Notes under the pieces: model-generated
The model's input: only the letters and a program-made list of their open reading frames with translations
The model's database searches: none
What the model was told of the DNA's origin: nothing
Assembly (NCBI GenBank): GCA_009775225.1
Contig: VSPE01000015.1
Location: 1-49,685, forward strand
From: Muribaculaceae bacterium
Lineage (GTDB): Bacteria > Bacteroidota > Bacteroidia > Bacteroidales > Muribaculaceae
Reading direction: 5' to 3'
Length of the DNA stretch: 49,685 nucleotides
Position numbers and translations under genes: made by a program
Shown here: positions 18,401 to 26,732 of the stretch, in pieces
How positions within the stretch are numbered: the first letter of the stretch is position 1
How the letters are laid out: every line of letters starts with the position of its first letter

Positions 18401-18598
18401 CTGGCCTTCATGCTCGGCCTGCTGCCTCTGGTGCTTGCCAGCGGCCCCGGCTCGGCGGCACGCCGAGATATTGGCACAGGCGTGTTCTTCGGCATGCTCG
18501 TGGCCATTACGGTAGGTATTGTGTTTGTTCCGTTCTTCTTCGTGATGATAGACAAGTTGTCGCGTCGTTTTAAAAACAAGGTAAAGAAAAATGCGTAA
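15485..18598 (+). CDS. RND efflux pump, HAE1 (AcrB) family
   Basis: A 1037-residue proton-driven inner-membrane exporter of hydrophobic compounds, at the normal length for the family. The N-terminus has FFLEHPVFSIVISIVIVILGAIG and the porter motif LPVDQYPRIVPPVVRVSASYPGA. Twelve membrane segments are expected in two repeats (segments 2-6 around 335-500, 8-12 around 865-1025). The proton-relay pair Asp-Asp is present in GIVVDDAIVVVENVDRIM, and the second repeat has GLVAKNAILIVEFAKE. The last 8 bases overlap the channel gene. The substrate range cannot be inferred. Confidence 0.96.
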   Translation: MKKNFFLEHPVFSIVISIVIVILGAIGLAMLPVDQYPRIVPPVVRVSASYPGADALTVTQAVATPIEQELNGTPGMIYMNSTCSNSGGFSAAITFDIDVDPELAAVDVQNRVKKAESRLPAEVVQNGISVEKETAGKLMTITLLSNDPKFDEIYLSNYATLNVLDLLRRVPGVGSIRNVGGRYYAMQIFVQPDKLADLGLTVQDIQSALKDQNRESAAGVLGQAPMSGIDLTVPIIARGRLSSVAEFEDIVIRANANGSIIRLRDVARVTLDASSYSTESGINGGNAAVLEINMLPGSNAMEVAEQVKKTMEEISRTFPEGLSYNIPFDMTTYISDSIHHVYRTFFEALLLVILVVFLSLQNWRATLIPIIAVPISLIGTFGVMLIFGFSLNMLTLLGLILAIGIVVDDAIVVVENVDRIMEKDRCEPKEATRRAMDGLGSALIAMSLVLCAVFVPVSFLPGITGQLYRQFTITIAVSVIISTVVALTLSPVMCAMLLREPSHKRKPRFFRLINYWLARGNRFYCKMIGRSLKHPRRMIAAFGMALVIIYVCNALLPTSFMSPEDQGYFTVELELPEGATIERTRKVTERLITYLQSDKDVKYVLNVTGSSPRTGTNQAHSTLTVLLKEADKRGTNSLAELRERIAAELAEYPEANVYFFSPAIIPGLGTSGGFEMVLEARGDATYQDLARAVDTLRYYADRSKEFSGLSTSMQSDIPQLFFDVDRDQAKLQGVPMSDIFATMKAFTGSVYVNDFNMFNRIYRVYIQAEAPYRANRSNLGLFSVRGRDGVMVPVTSLGTTHYTSGPGTIGRFNMFNSATVSGEAARGYSTGQAMTKLEEIVAEHLPSNIGVEWSGLSYQQRHNSGNTGLVLALAFLFVFLFLAALYESWSVPLAVILSLPVAGVGAYLGIAVTGLENNIYFQIGLVMLVGLVAKNAILIVEFAKEAVEHGADAVHAALTAAHLRFRPIVMTSLAFMLGLLPLVLASGPGSAARRDIGTGVFFGMLVAITVGIVFVPFFFVMIDKLSRRFKNKVKKNA

Positions 18599-19973
18599 GT
18601 ATCTCCTCTTCATACTCGCCGGCCTCCTCCTGGCTTCGTGCTCGGGCACCCGCAATCTCTCCAAGCCCGAACTGGAGCTGCCTCTGCGCCTGGCCGGAAA
18701 TGCCACCGACTCCGTAACCCTTGCCGACGTGGAGTGGTGGAAGCTATATGCCGATTCGGCTCTGGTGTACATAATCCGCGAGACTCTCGAGCATAACCGC
18801 GACCTCGCTATCGCAGCGCAGCGCGTGGAGCAGATGCGGGAGCTGTACGGTATCACTAAGGCCGACTTTTTCCCTACGGTCGACGGCAATACATACTACA
18901 ACCGCGAGACTAACAACTACAACGGCAGAAATAAGGTTATCGACCCCGAGAACGGTCTCAAGTTTTCGCTCAACTGGGAGATTGACCTCTGGGGTGGACT
19001 CGCCTGGGCTAAGAAACGCGGTGCCGCCGACTTCCTCGGAGCGGTTGAGAACAGCCGCGCTCTGCGCATAACGCTCATTGCCGAAGCCGCTTCGGCATAC
19101 ATCCGCCTGCTCGCCCTCGACAACGAGCTTGCCATTGTGCGCCGCACGCTCTTCACCCGCGAGGAAAACCTCAAGAAGGCCAAGCTGCGCTTCGAGGGTG
19201 GTCTCACGCCCGAAACAGTGTATCAGCAGGCGCAGGTGGAGTATGCCTCCACATCGGCCCTCATACCTGGCCTTGAGCGCAGTGTGGAGTTGCAGAAGAA
19301 TGTGATAGCACTCCTCATGGGACGCTATCCCGAGGAGGAAATCAAGCGCAGCAGCCTGTCGATGATTGAGTTCCTGCCCGAGAGCGTGCCTGTGGGGCTT
19401 CCCTCTACGCTTATGAAGCGGCGCCCCGACATTCATGCCGCCGAAGCCGCTTTGCGCAGTGCGCTGGCAGGTGTGGGTGTGAGTTACGCCGACCAGTTTC
19501 CGAACCTCCGCATAGGCCTTTCAGGTGGCTGGGAGAACGATGACTTCAAGCACTTTTTCAGCTCGCCTTTCACCTATGTGATTGGCCAGATAACGGGTAC
19601 TATTTTCGATTTCGGCCGCAAGCATCGCCGCTACAAGGCTGCCATTGCACAGTACGAGCAGGCCCGTCTGAGCTATGAGAAATGTGTTCTTACAGCCTTC
19701 CACGAGGTCGATGATGCCGCTCTCAACTTCCGCCTTACACGTCAGACTACCGAGCGCCGCCGCGAGCTCCTCGAAGCGGCCCGCAAATACGCCACTCTCG
19801 CGTATGCCCAGTACAACATGGGGGTAATAAACTATATCGACGTGCTCGACGCTCAGCGCCGCTATTTCGACGCCCAGGTGGGTGTGAGCAACGCCGTCCG
19901 CGACCAGTATCTTGCACTTGTAACTCTCTACAAGTGTCTCGGCGGCGGCTTCGGGCCGGTTACAGACAATTAG
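18591..19973 (+). CDS. outer-membrane efflux channel lipoprotein (TolC/OprM, NodT type)
   Basis: This 460-residue protein forms the outer-membrane exit duct of the pump. The lipobox ends at Cys-17 (LLASC) and is followed by S-G-T rather than acidic residues, so unlike the Sus lipoproteins it lacks the surface-export signal, as expected for a periplasm-facing lipid anchor. The family repeats are clear: a first OEP repeat about 55-250 (WWKLYADSALVYIIRETLEHNRDL) and a second about 265-455 (RRPDIHAAEAALRSALAGVGVSYADQFPNL, YAQYNMGVINYIDVLDAQR). The start overlaps the pump stop by 8 bases, indicating coupled translation. Confidence 0.95.
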   Translation: MRKYLLFILAGLLLASCSGTRNLSKPELELPLRLAGNATDSVTLADVEWWKLYADSALVYIIRETLEHNRDLAIAAQRVEQMRELYGITKADFFPTVDGNTYYNRETNNYNGRNKVIDPENGLKFSLNWEIDLWGGLAWAKKRGAADFLGAVENSRALRITLIAEAASAYIRLLALDNELAIVRRTLFTREENLKKAKLRFEGGLTPETVYQQAQVEYASTSALIPGLERSVELQKNVIALLMGRYPEEEIKRSSLSMIEFLPESVPVGLPSTLMKRRPDIHAAEAALRSALAGVGVSYADQFPNLRIGLSGGWENDDFKHFFSSPFTYVIGQITGTIFDFGRKHRRYKAAIAQYEQARLSYEKCVLTAFHEVDDAALNFRLTRQTTERRRELLEAARKYATLAYAQYNMGVINYIDVLDAQRRYFDAQVGVSNAVRDQYLALVTLYKCLGGGFGPVTDN

Positions 19974-20295
19974 AAACAATTATTTTGTCTCAATCAATTT
20001 TAAGACAGTAGAACAGGAGTACAATTTTATTTTCCCTTACAGGTGCGCCTGTTTGTTTTGGAGAGCGAGACTTGTCTCGCTCTTATACTTTATACTCCAA
20101 TAAATAACACAAGAGGCGTCTCTTGGCTTCTGTTTCGAACAATTATATTGAGGCACAAAGATATTTTTGCCAAAATGGTGCAAAAACAGGGGTTGGGTAT
20201 TGCTTTGTGAGAAATTATCATTATCTTTGGCGGCAGAATAATATCCCGGGAGGACGATTTGCTTCGACCCCCTCAATCTTTTATATGCAAAAAGC
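19974..20295 (+). terminator. intergenic region with hairpins after the efflux operon
   Basis: This 322-base gap has no gene. ACAGG-tgcg-CCTGT (20039-20052), followed by TTGTTTT, could end efflux-operon transcription. A second hairpin, AGAGCGAGAC-tt-GTCTCGCTCT (20062-20083), is a perfect 10-bp stem without a T-run. A box TATCTTTG at 20222-20229 fits the -7 element for the next gene, but the nearest TTTG (20204-20207) is only 14 bases upstream, so that promoter call is weak. Confidence 0.45.
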
Positions 20296-23200
20296 ATGAA
20301 TAAATCATTTCTAAAGGTACTTTTCACATTTCTTGCGGCGAGCGCAACCATAGGTTCCGCTCACGCTGATGTGCTCCTGAACGAGGATTTTAATTATCCC
20401 GCAGGCGCTCTCTACAACCAAGGTGGCTGGATGCGTTTTGGAACCAAGACAGAGGCCCCTCTGCAGCTGTCTGACAAGGCTCTTTCCTACGAAGGATATG
20501 CGCAGGCATCCGGTAAAGCAGTAACCATTGCAGGTAATAATAACGGGTATGACGAGAGTCTTTATAGAACTCTTGCCGGTGTTGACGGCAATGTAGGATA
20601 TAGCGACGGAGCTGTATACTTCTCCTTGCTTATGAAAGCGGAGGAAGTAAGCAAAAACCTGTATTTCTATTCGTTGCTGGGTGGAGCAGCAACTGCACCT
20701 GCTGACGGAAAAAGTGGCGGTTCCGATATAGTACGTGTATTTGTTGCCCCCGGTGACAATGTCGGAATGTTTAAAATCGGTATGTCGAAAAATGCAGCAG
20801 CTCCGGCTTTCAAAACCCAAGACATTGAACTTAATAAAACATATCTGATTGTCGGTAAATATGAGTTTGTGGATGGTGCCGCAAACGATATATTCTCTCT
20901 GTGGGTTAATCCGACTACGGCAGAGGAGTCTGTTCCGGACATGGTGCAGAGCGATAAGGCTGATGTAAATCAGACTCGTGGTTTTGTCGCTGTCGAACTT
21001 CGTCAGGCAAGCAGCTCTGTTAATGTCGCCCCCAAGCTCCTTGTCGACCAACTCCGTGTGGCTACCACATGGGCCGAGCTTTTCGGCGGTGAAGGCGGTG
21101 GTGAAGAACCCGAGCAGCCCGAACAGCCCGGCGACGCCGCTATCACCGTGAGCGCCCCCGGCATCGACTTCGAATACACCATTCAGGGCGCTCCCGTCGA
21201 AAAGACTCTTACCGTGAGCGGTACAGGCCTTACAGGCGACATCACCGCCTCGGTATCGTCGTCCGACTTCAAGCTCTCTACAAACACTATCGCAAAGGCC
21301 GATGCCGAGGCCGGTGCCACTATCACCGTTACCTACACAGCCGCCAAGGCCGGTGTTGCCACAGGCACCGTAACCTTCAGGACTGCCGGCGCTGAAGACG
21401 TTGTGGTAAGCCTTAAAGGCGAGGCTCAGAAGGTGACAACCCTTGCCATGTCTACGGCTATCATAAACCAGAACGCCGACGACGGCGAGCTATACCGCTA
21501 TACTCAGAAGGCTACCGTTACCTATGTGGACGCCGCCAAGTCGCGCGTCTATGCCCAGGATATCGTAGGCGGCCTGTGCATCGACTTTTCGTATATGGAC
21601 GGTGTGCCTCTTGCCGTCGGCGATGTGTTCAACAACGTACTCTGCTATATCACCAAGGAGCAGGGCGTACCTTACCTCCTCGCCATAGACAATGTGGCCA
21701 AGACAGGCTCTGGCACCAAGTCGCCCACCGAGGTGAGCGCTGCCTCGCTCCTTCAGGACCCCGAAAGCTATATCCACCGCCTGGTGACTCTTACCGACGA
21801 CGTTCTTTTCGAGGGCGTAAACGAGGGCGACACCTTCAAGGCATCGGCTGTGCGCGGTACATCGGGCGAGAATGCCGTGACAGTGCTTCCCTTTGCCGGA
21901 AGCGACATCATAGGCAAAGCCATACCGCAGCGTGCCGCCGTGACTGGCATCAGCCGTTCGCTCAGCATCGCCTCGCTCAGCCCGCGCGGCGCCGCCGATG
22001 TTGTCAGCAAGGATGAGACCGCCGAGGAAGCTTTTGAAGTTACTTACGAGAACATTCTGGCCGACAAGCCCGGCGAAGTAGGCGTAGCCAAGGACTTTGC
22101 CCGCTGCATAGTGAACGCTACAGCTCTCACAGCACCCGTAGAGGTGTATCTCACGGGTGCCAACCGCGCGATGTTCGACATCGACGTCACCGAAATACCG
22201 GCCGGCACAGGCACTACCGTGGTAACCATAAGCTACAAGCCCACAGCCATAGGCAAGCACACGGGCCGCATCAATTTCGAGAGCGCCGCCAATCCCTTGC
22301 TCAACACCGGCAACAACTTCACAGCCATAGCTATCGACCCCGCCACACCTCCCGTGGTAAGCGTCGACGCCGAGGGTCTCACAGCCTTTGCCGCAGCACC
22401 TGGCCAGACACAGGAACAGGCGATTGTGGTGACTACCGCCAATCTGCCCGACTACGGCACCGCACGTATAGTAGAGCCTTCGGGCGCGTTCCGTATCAGC
22501 AGCACCTCGCTCTTGCGCGACGGTGCCAACCGCATCACCATTACCTTCGCTCCCCGCACCGAAGGCACATTCACCGATGTAATCGAGTTTACTGCACCCT
22601 ACGGCAACACTGAGCGCATCACCGTGAGCGGAACCTCCGGCGGCGACATTCCCGTGGTTTCCGAGGGCGACACTCCCTTCGTGCTCGACACCACCGACCC
22701 CCGCACTTATCTCGTAGAGGACTTCGAGACCGAGACCGCAAACAACAAGCCTCTCCACATCGACGGTTGGAAGAACTTCGCTCTTGAAGGCACCCGCGCA
22801 TGGTGGAGCTATGCCACCGACGAGGGTACAAACAAGGCTGCCAAAGTCACCGCCTACGACCTCACCGTGGCTCCCGACAAGGGCACGCCCTGCCGCATGA
22901 CTCTGGTATCTCCGGCGCTCGACTTCAAGAACACCGAGCACCGCCTGCTCACCTTCCGCATCATGGGTCAGTATATGTACGACGGCATGAGCGACGCTCT
23001 CAATGTGCTCTATGTGACCTACGACGGCACTCAGATGTACGGCGAGGTGCTTGTGAGCGCTCCTGCGGCTTCGGACTACAACGACGAGTGGCAGGAATAC
23101 GTGGTAGACCTCGAAGGTCTTGACCTTGAAGACGTATTCTTCGTAGGCTTCAACTTCGACTCCACACGCGGCCGCGACAACAGTACCGTGTACTACGTGG

Positions 23201-23766
23201 ACGATGTGACATGGGGCCGCGACGACGTGCTCTTCATCCGTCCTTCGCAGACGCTGCACGAGTACACCGTAAAGACCGGCGTATCCGTAACCAACACCTA
23301 CTCCGTGACCGGCCTTAACCTCACAGCGCCTATCAAGCTGCACATGGTGGGCTCGCACGCCGCCAACTTCACCCTCTCCACCGAAGAGCTTCCTGCCGAG
23401 GGCGGAAGCTTCGACGTGACATTCAACACCGATGCCGACGGCCTCCACACCGGCTTCGTGGAGATGAAGAGCGAGGGCGCGCCCGTAAGCTACATCGACA
23501 TCTACGCCACAGCCGACGCTGACTACAGCGGTGTGGGTAGCGTGGCCGCCGCGTCCGGGCTTAAGCTTGAGCTGGCCGGCCGCATCCTTACCGCACGCGG
23601 TGCCGACGCCGTTCGGACTATCGAGGTGTACACCGCCGACGGTGCTCTCGTAGCCAAGGCCGAGGGCGCTCCCGTGCTCGACCTCGGCGCCCTGCCCGCA
23701 GGCCTCTATGTGGCTCGCGCAACCACCGCTACCACAGCGGCTTCCGTAAAGATTGCACTGAAGTAA
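20296..23766 (+). CDS. multidomain secreted protein with Ig-like repeats, anchor-J-like domain and T9SS-like tail
   Basis: This 1156-residue protein has a signal peptide (about 1-24, ending SAHA). Domains in order: a beta-rich lectin-like domain (25-255); an acidic/proline linker (about 264-280, EEPEQPEQPGD); an Ig-like domain (about 283-376); a region resembling OB-fold/DUF5689 domains (about 380-570, KATVTYVDAAKSRVYAQDIV); two Ig-like domains (to about 790); a choice-of-anchor-J-like domain starting TYLVEDFETETANNKPL and containing VYYVDDVTWGRDD; another Ig-like domain; and a C-terminal tail ending in a beta motif like type IX secretion tails (IEVYTADGALVAKAEG, LPAGLYVARA). No catalytic motif is visible. 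Codon use and GC change sharply near residue 255 (21060). The role is unknown; adhesion or glycan binding is plausible. Confidence 0.7.
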   Translation: MNKSFLKVLFTFLAASATIGSAHADVLLNEDFNYPAGALYNQGGWMRFGTKTEAPLQLSDKALSYEGYAQASGKAVTIAGNNNGYDESLYRTLAGVDGNVGYSDGAVYFSLLMKAEEVSKNLYFYSLLGGAATAPADGKSGGSDIVRVFVAPGDNVGMFKIGMSKNAAAPAFKTQDIELNKTYLIVGKYEFVDGAANDIFSLWVNPTTAEESVPDMVQSDKADVNQTRGFVAVELRQASSSVNVAPKLLVDQLRVATTWAELFGGEGGGEEPEQPEQPGDAAITVSAPGIDFEYTIQGAPVEKTLTVSGTGLTGDITASVSSSDFKLSTNTIAKADAEAGATITVTYTAAKAGVATGTVTFRTAGAEDVVVSLKGEAQKVTTLAMSTAIINQNADDGELYRYTQKATVTYVDAAKSRVYAQDIVGGLCIDFSYMDGVPLAVGDVFNNVLCYITKEQGVPYLLAIDNVAKTGSGTKSPTEVSAASLLQDPESYIHRLVTLTDDVLFEGVNEGDTFKASAVRGTSGENAVTVLPFAGSDIIGKAIPQRAAVTGISRSLSIASLSPRGAADVVSKDETAEEAFEVTYENILADKPGEVGVAKDFARCIVNATALTAPVEVYLTGANRAMFDIDVTEIPAGTGTTVVTISYKPTAIGKHTGRINFESAANPLLNTGNNFTAIAIDPATPPVVSVDAEGLTAFAAAPGQTQEQAIVVTTANLPDYGTARIVEPSGAFRISSTSLLRDGANRITITFAPRTEGTFTDVIEFTAPYGNTERITVSGTSGGDIPVVSEGDTPFVLDTTDPRTYLVEDFETETANNKPLHIDGWKNFALEGTRAWWSYATDEGTNKAAKVTAYDLTVAPDKGTPCRMTLVSPALDFKNTEHRLLTFRIMGQYMYDGMSDALNVLYVTYDGTQMYGEVLVSAPAASDYNDEWQEYVVDLEGLDLEDVFFVGFNFDSTRGRDNSTVYYVDDVTWGRDDVLFIRPSQTLHEYTVKTGVSVTNTYSVTGLNLTAPIKLHMVGSHAANFTLSTEELPAEGGSFDVTFNTDADGLHTGFVEMKSEGAPVSYIDIYATADADYSGVGSVAAASGLKLELAGRILTARGADAVRTIEVYTADGALVAKAEGAPVLDLGALPAGLYVARATTATTAASVKIALK

Positions 23767-23789
23767 ACAATACTTTTTCATAATAGAGC

Positions 23790-23824
23790 AGCGGCGGCGT
23801 CCTTATGCGGGCGTCGCCGCTTTG
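23790..23824 (+). terminator. terminator after the 1156-residue secreted protein
   Basis: AGCGGCGGCG (23790-23799) pairs with CGTCGCCGCT (23812-23821) over 10 bp with one G-T wobble. It is followed by a short TTTG. It begins 24 bases after the stop codon. Confidence 0.65.
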
Positions 23825-23860
23825 TTGTATGCTTCCCCCGGAAATTCCCCGAAAAAGTGT

Positions 23861-23868
23861 TATATTTG
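23861..23868 (+). promoter_or_regulatory. -7 element upstream of polA
   Basis: TATATTTG fits TAnnTTTG exactly and lies 28 bases before the polA ATG. No TTTG stands at the expected distance upstream, so this is a half-matching promoter. Confidence 0.45.
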
Positions 23869-23896
23869 CAGTTGTACTTTCGCAATCCCTGACTAT

Positions 23897-26668
23897 ATGG
23901 AAGAAAAGAAATTGTTTCTGCTCGACGCTTACGCGCTAATCTATCGTGCCTATTACGCTCTGCTGCGGTCCCCGCGCATGACCTCTTCGGGTATGAACAC
24001 CTCTGCCGTCTTCGGCTTCTGCAACACGCTTGAAGACCTGTTGCGAAAGGAGAACCCCGGCTATATAGCAGTGTGCTTCGACCCGGTACACGGTCATACC
24101 TTCCGCCACGACGAATACGAGGCTTACAAGGCCGGGCGCGACAAGCAGCCCGAGGATATAACCGTGGCAATACCCTATATAAAGGCTATTCTCGAGGCTT
24201 TCCGTATTCCTGTAATAGAAGTGCCCGGATATGAGGCCGACGATGTTATCGGCACTTTGTCGCGCCGCGCCGAGGCCGAAGGCTTCACCACCTACATGAT
24301 GACGCCCGACAAAGATTATGGCCAGCTCGTTACCGACCGCGTGTATATGTACCGCCCCGCTATCAAGGGGCAGGGCTTCGAGGTGCGCGGCCCGCAGCAG
24401 GTGTGCGAACGCTACGGCATAAGCTCGCCGCGACAGGTGATAGACCTTCTTGCCCTCGAAGGCGACGCCTCCGACAATGTGCCCGGGTGCCCCGGCGTGG
24501 GCGAGAAGACTGCCGCAAAGCTGATTGCCGAATATGGCTCGGTGGAGAACCTCCTCGACAATGTGGACTCGCTCAAGGGGGCGCTCCACAGGAAAATCAG
24601 CGAGAACATGGAGCAGATACGCCTCTCAAAGTACCTGGTGACTATCGTTACCGATGCGCCGGTAGACTTCGACCCCGAAAGCCTGCGCTGCAAGGAACCC
24701 GACACCGAGGCGCTCGTAAAGATTTTCCGCGAGCTTGAGTTCAAGTCGTTGATAAGCAAATATGCCGGGACAGGCGCCGCAGCACCCGAGGCTCCCGCCT
24801 TCGTGCCACAAGCTCCGGCCGCCGAGCCGTCGCTGTTCGATTTCGCAGAGGAAGAGAGCAGGGAAGTGGCGGAAGTACCCTCCGCTGCCGACTGGAATAT
24901 TGCTGTGGCCGCCGACGATACCGAAATAGCCGACTTCGTGCGGCGTGCCTGCGCGCACGCCGATGTGGGCCTGGCAGTATGCGCCGTTGGTGCCGAGGCC
25001 ATGACTGCCGCCGTGTATGGCCTCGCGCTTGCTTTCGAGGACGAGGGCCGCTTCACGGCCACCTATATGCCTGTGGCCGCCGATGTTGCCGGGCGCTCCG
25101 CTCTGGCCGTGCTGCTCGAGCCGCTGTTCACAAACCCTGCCGTGACCGTGACGGGCGCCGACATAAAGCGCGATATGCTTCTGCTGCGCCGCTCGGGTGT
25201 TGTTTTCGGAGGCGCGCGCTGGTTCGACACTGCCGTTGCTCACTATCTGTGCCAGCCCGAGCAGAAGCACGACCTCGCCACGCTTGCCATGACATATTTC
25301 GGCTATACCGCATACGACTATCACGCTACCCCTTCCGACCGCCGCAGCGCGCCTCTTGACCCTGCCGCGGCAATGGGTGAGAGCGCCATACTGGCTTTGC
25401 GCCTAAAGCCAGTACTCGAGGCCGAGGTCGACGAGCGCGGCCAGCGCAGGCTTCTCGATGAAGTGGAGCTGCCGCTCGTGTCTGTGCTTGCATCGATGGA
25501 GTGGGAGGGCGCACGCATCGACCCCGCCGAGCTGCACACGCTGTCGAAGCAGCTTACAGCCCGTCTGCATGAGCTGGAGGAGGAGGCGTATGCAATTGCC
25601 GGAGGCCCGTTCAACGTAAGCTCGCCCGCGCAGGTGGGCAACATTCTCTTCGAGCGCATGGCTATCGACCCAAAGGCCAAGCGCACCAAGGGCGGCGCAT
25701 GGTCTACTGCCGAAGATGTTCTCGAAAAATATGCCAAGGATGTGCCTTTGGTGAAGCTCATACTCGACATACGCGGACTCAAGAAGCTACTCGCCACATA
25801 TATCGACGCGCTTCCCAAACTTATAAATCCGACTACGGGTAAAATCCACACCACCTACAACCAGACGGTTACTGCCACCGGCCGAATATCATCGACCAAC
25901 CCGAACCTGCAGAATATACCTATCCGCACCGCCGACGGCCGCGACATACGCCGCGCCTTCGTGCCCGCCCCCGGCTGCCTGATGCTGTCGGCCGATTATT
26001 CGCAGATAGAGTTGCGGCTTATGGCCGACATGAGCGGCGACGAAGGCATGATAGAGGCCTTCCTTTCGGGCGCCGACATTCACCGCGCCACTGCCGCCAA
26101 GATATATCATGAGGCGCTCGACGATGTTACCGAGGAGCAGCGTCGCAATGCCAAGACTGCCAATTTCGGCATTATCTACGGCATATCGGCCTTCGGTCTT
26201 TCGGAACGTCTGGGCATACCGCGCGGCGAGGCCAAGGAGCTGATAGATGGCTATCTCGCCACCTACCCCGAGGTGGCTGCATATATGAACCGCGCCATAG
26301 AGCAGGCGCGTGCCGACGGGTTCGTGAGTACTATCATGGGGCGCAAGCGCTATCTGCCCGATATCAATTCGCGCAGCAACACCGTGCGCAGCTATGCCGA
26401 GCGAAATGCTATCAACGCGCCGCTGCAAGGCTCGGCCGCCGACATAATCAAGGTGGCTATGGTGCGCATCGACAGCGAAATACGTCGCCTCGGGCTGCGC
26501 TCACGCATGATTATGCAGGTGCACGACGAACTGATTTTCAACGTTGTGCCCGAAGAACTTGCCGCATTGCAGGAGCTTGTTGTGCGGGAGATGGCCGGTG
26601 CCTACAACGGGCGAGTGCCCCTCGAGGTCGCTGCCGGCACGGGCGTCAACTGGCTTGAAGCGCACTGA
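23897..26668 (+). CDS. polA: DNA polymerase I (5'-nuclease, degenerate proofreading domain, polymerase)
   Basis: This 923-residue repair and Okazaki-fragment polymerase starts at ATG 23897 (MEEKKLFLLDAYALIYRAYY); the frame is open upstream, but that extension is not conserved in character. The 5'-3' nuclease domain (1-290) has its acidic residues (FLLDAY, CFDPVHGHTFRHDEYEAYKAGR, YEADDVIGTL, TPDKDYGQLV). The polymerase domain is complete: motif A SADYSQIELR, motif B AKTANFGIIYG, motif C QVHDELIF. In the middle domain (about 330-520) the three exonuclease signatures are missing or altered: the DxE motif appears as LAVCAV near 359-364, and the YxxxD region reads AAAMGESA near 490-497, while the Asp of motif II is kept (DIKRD, 422-426). 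Proofreading is probably absent. Confidence 0.95.
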   Translation: MEEKKLFLLDAYALIYRAYYALLRSPRMTSSGMNTSAVFGFCNTLEDLLRKENPGYIAVCFDPVHGHTFRHDEYEAYKAGRDKQPEDITVAIPYIKAILEAFRIPVIEVPGYEADDVIGTLSRRAEAEGFTTYMMTPDKDYGQLVTDRVYMYRPAIKGQGFEVRGPQQVCERYGISSPRQVIDLLALEGDASDNVPGCPGVGEKTAAKLIAEYGSVENLLDNVDSLKGALHRKISENMEQIRLSKYLVTIVTDAPVDFDPESLRCKEPDTEALVKIFRELEFKSLISKYAGTGAAAPEAPAFVPQAPAAEPSLFDFAEEESREVAEVPSAADWNIAVAADDTEIADFVRRACAHADVGLAVCAVGAEAMTAAVYGLALAFEDEGRFTATYMPVAADVAGRSALAVLLEPLFTNPAVTVTGADIKRDMLLLRRSGVVFGGARWFDTAVAHYLCQPEQKHDLATLAMTYFGYTAYDYHATPSDRRSAPLDPAAAMGESAILALRLKPVLEAEVDERGQRRLLDEVELPLVSVLASMEWEGARIDPAELHTLSKQLTARLHELEEEAYAIAGGPFNVSSPAQVGNILFERMAIDPKAKRTKGGAWSTAEDVLEKYAKDVPLVKLILDIRGLKKLLATYIDALPKLINPTTGKIHTTYNQTVTATGRISSTNPNLQNIPIRTADGRDIRRAFVPAPGCLMLSADYSQIELRLMADMSGDEGMIEAFLSGADIHRATAAKIYHEALDDVTEEQRRNAKTANFGIIYGISAFGLSERLGIPRGEAKELIDGYLATYPEVAAYMNRAIEQARADGFVSTIMGRKRYLPDINSRSNTVRSYAERNAINAPLQGSAADIIKVAMVRIDSEIRRLGLRSRMIMQVHDELIFNVVPEELAALQELVVREMAGAYNGRVPLEVAAGTGVNWLEAH

Positions 26669-26692
26669 TATCAGAGCAATATGCCAATATCT

Positions 26693-26732
26693 GCGGCGTA
26701 GCCGCCAAGGCGGCTTTTGGCGGCTACGCCGC
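26693..26732. repeat. long palindrome between polA and GH81 with alternative pairings
   Basis: GCGGCGTAGCCGCCAA (26693-26708) pairs perfectly with TTGGCGGCTACGCCGC (26717-26732), 16 bp around an 8-base loop. The loop contains a second GGCGGC (26709-26714) that can instead pair with GCCGCC of the left arm. The last base of the GH81 stop codon lies in the right arm. There is no T-run in either direction, so a bidirectional terminator is only one possibility. Confidence 0.7.

Noticed and set aside
21490..23781. A 763-codon minus-strand frame under the 1156-residue secreted protein
   Set aside because: It mirrors the GC-rich codon pattern of the real gene (rich in Gly, His, Val, Cys) and begins past the real gene's end with no plausible start context.
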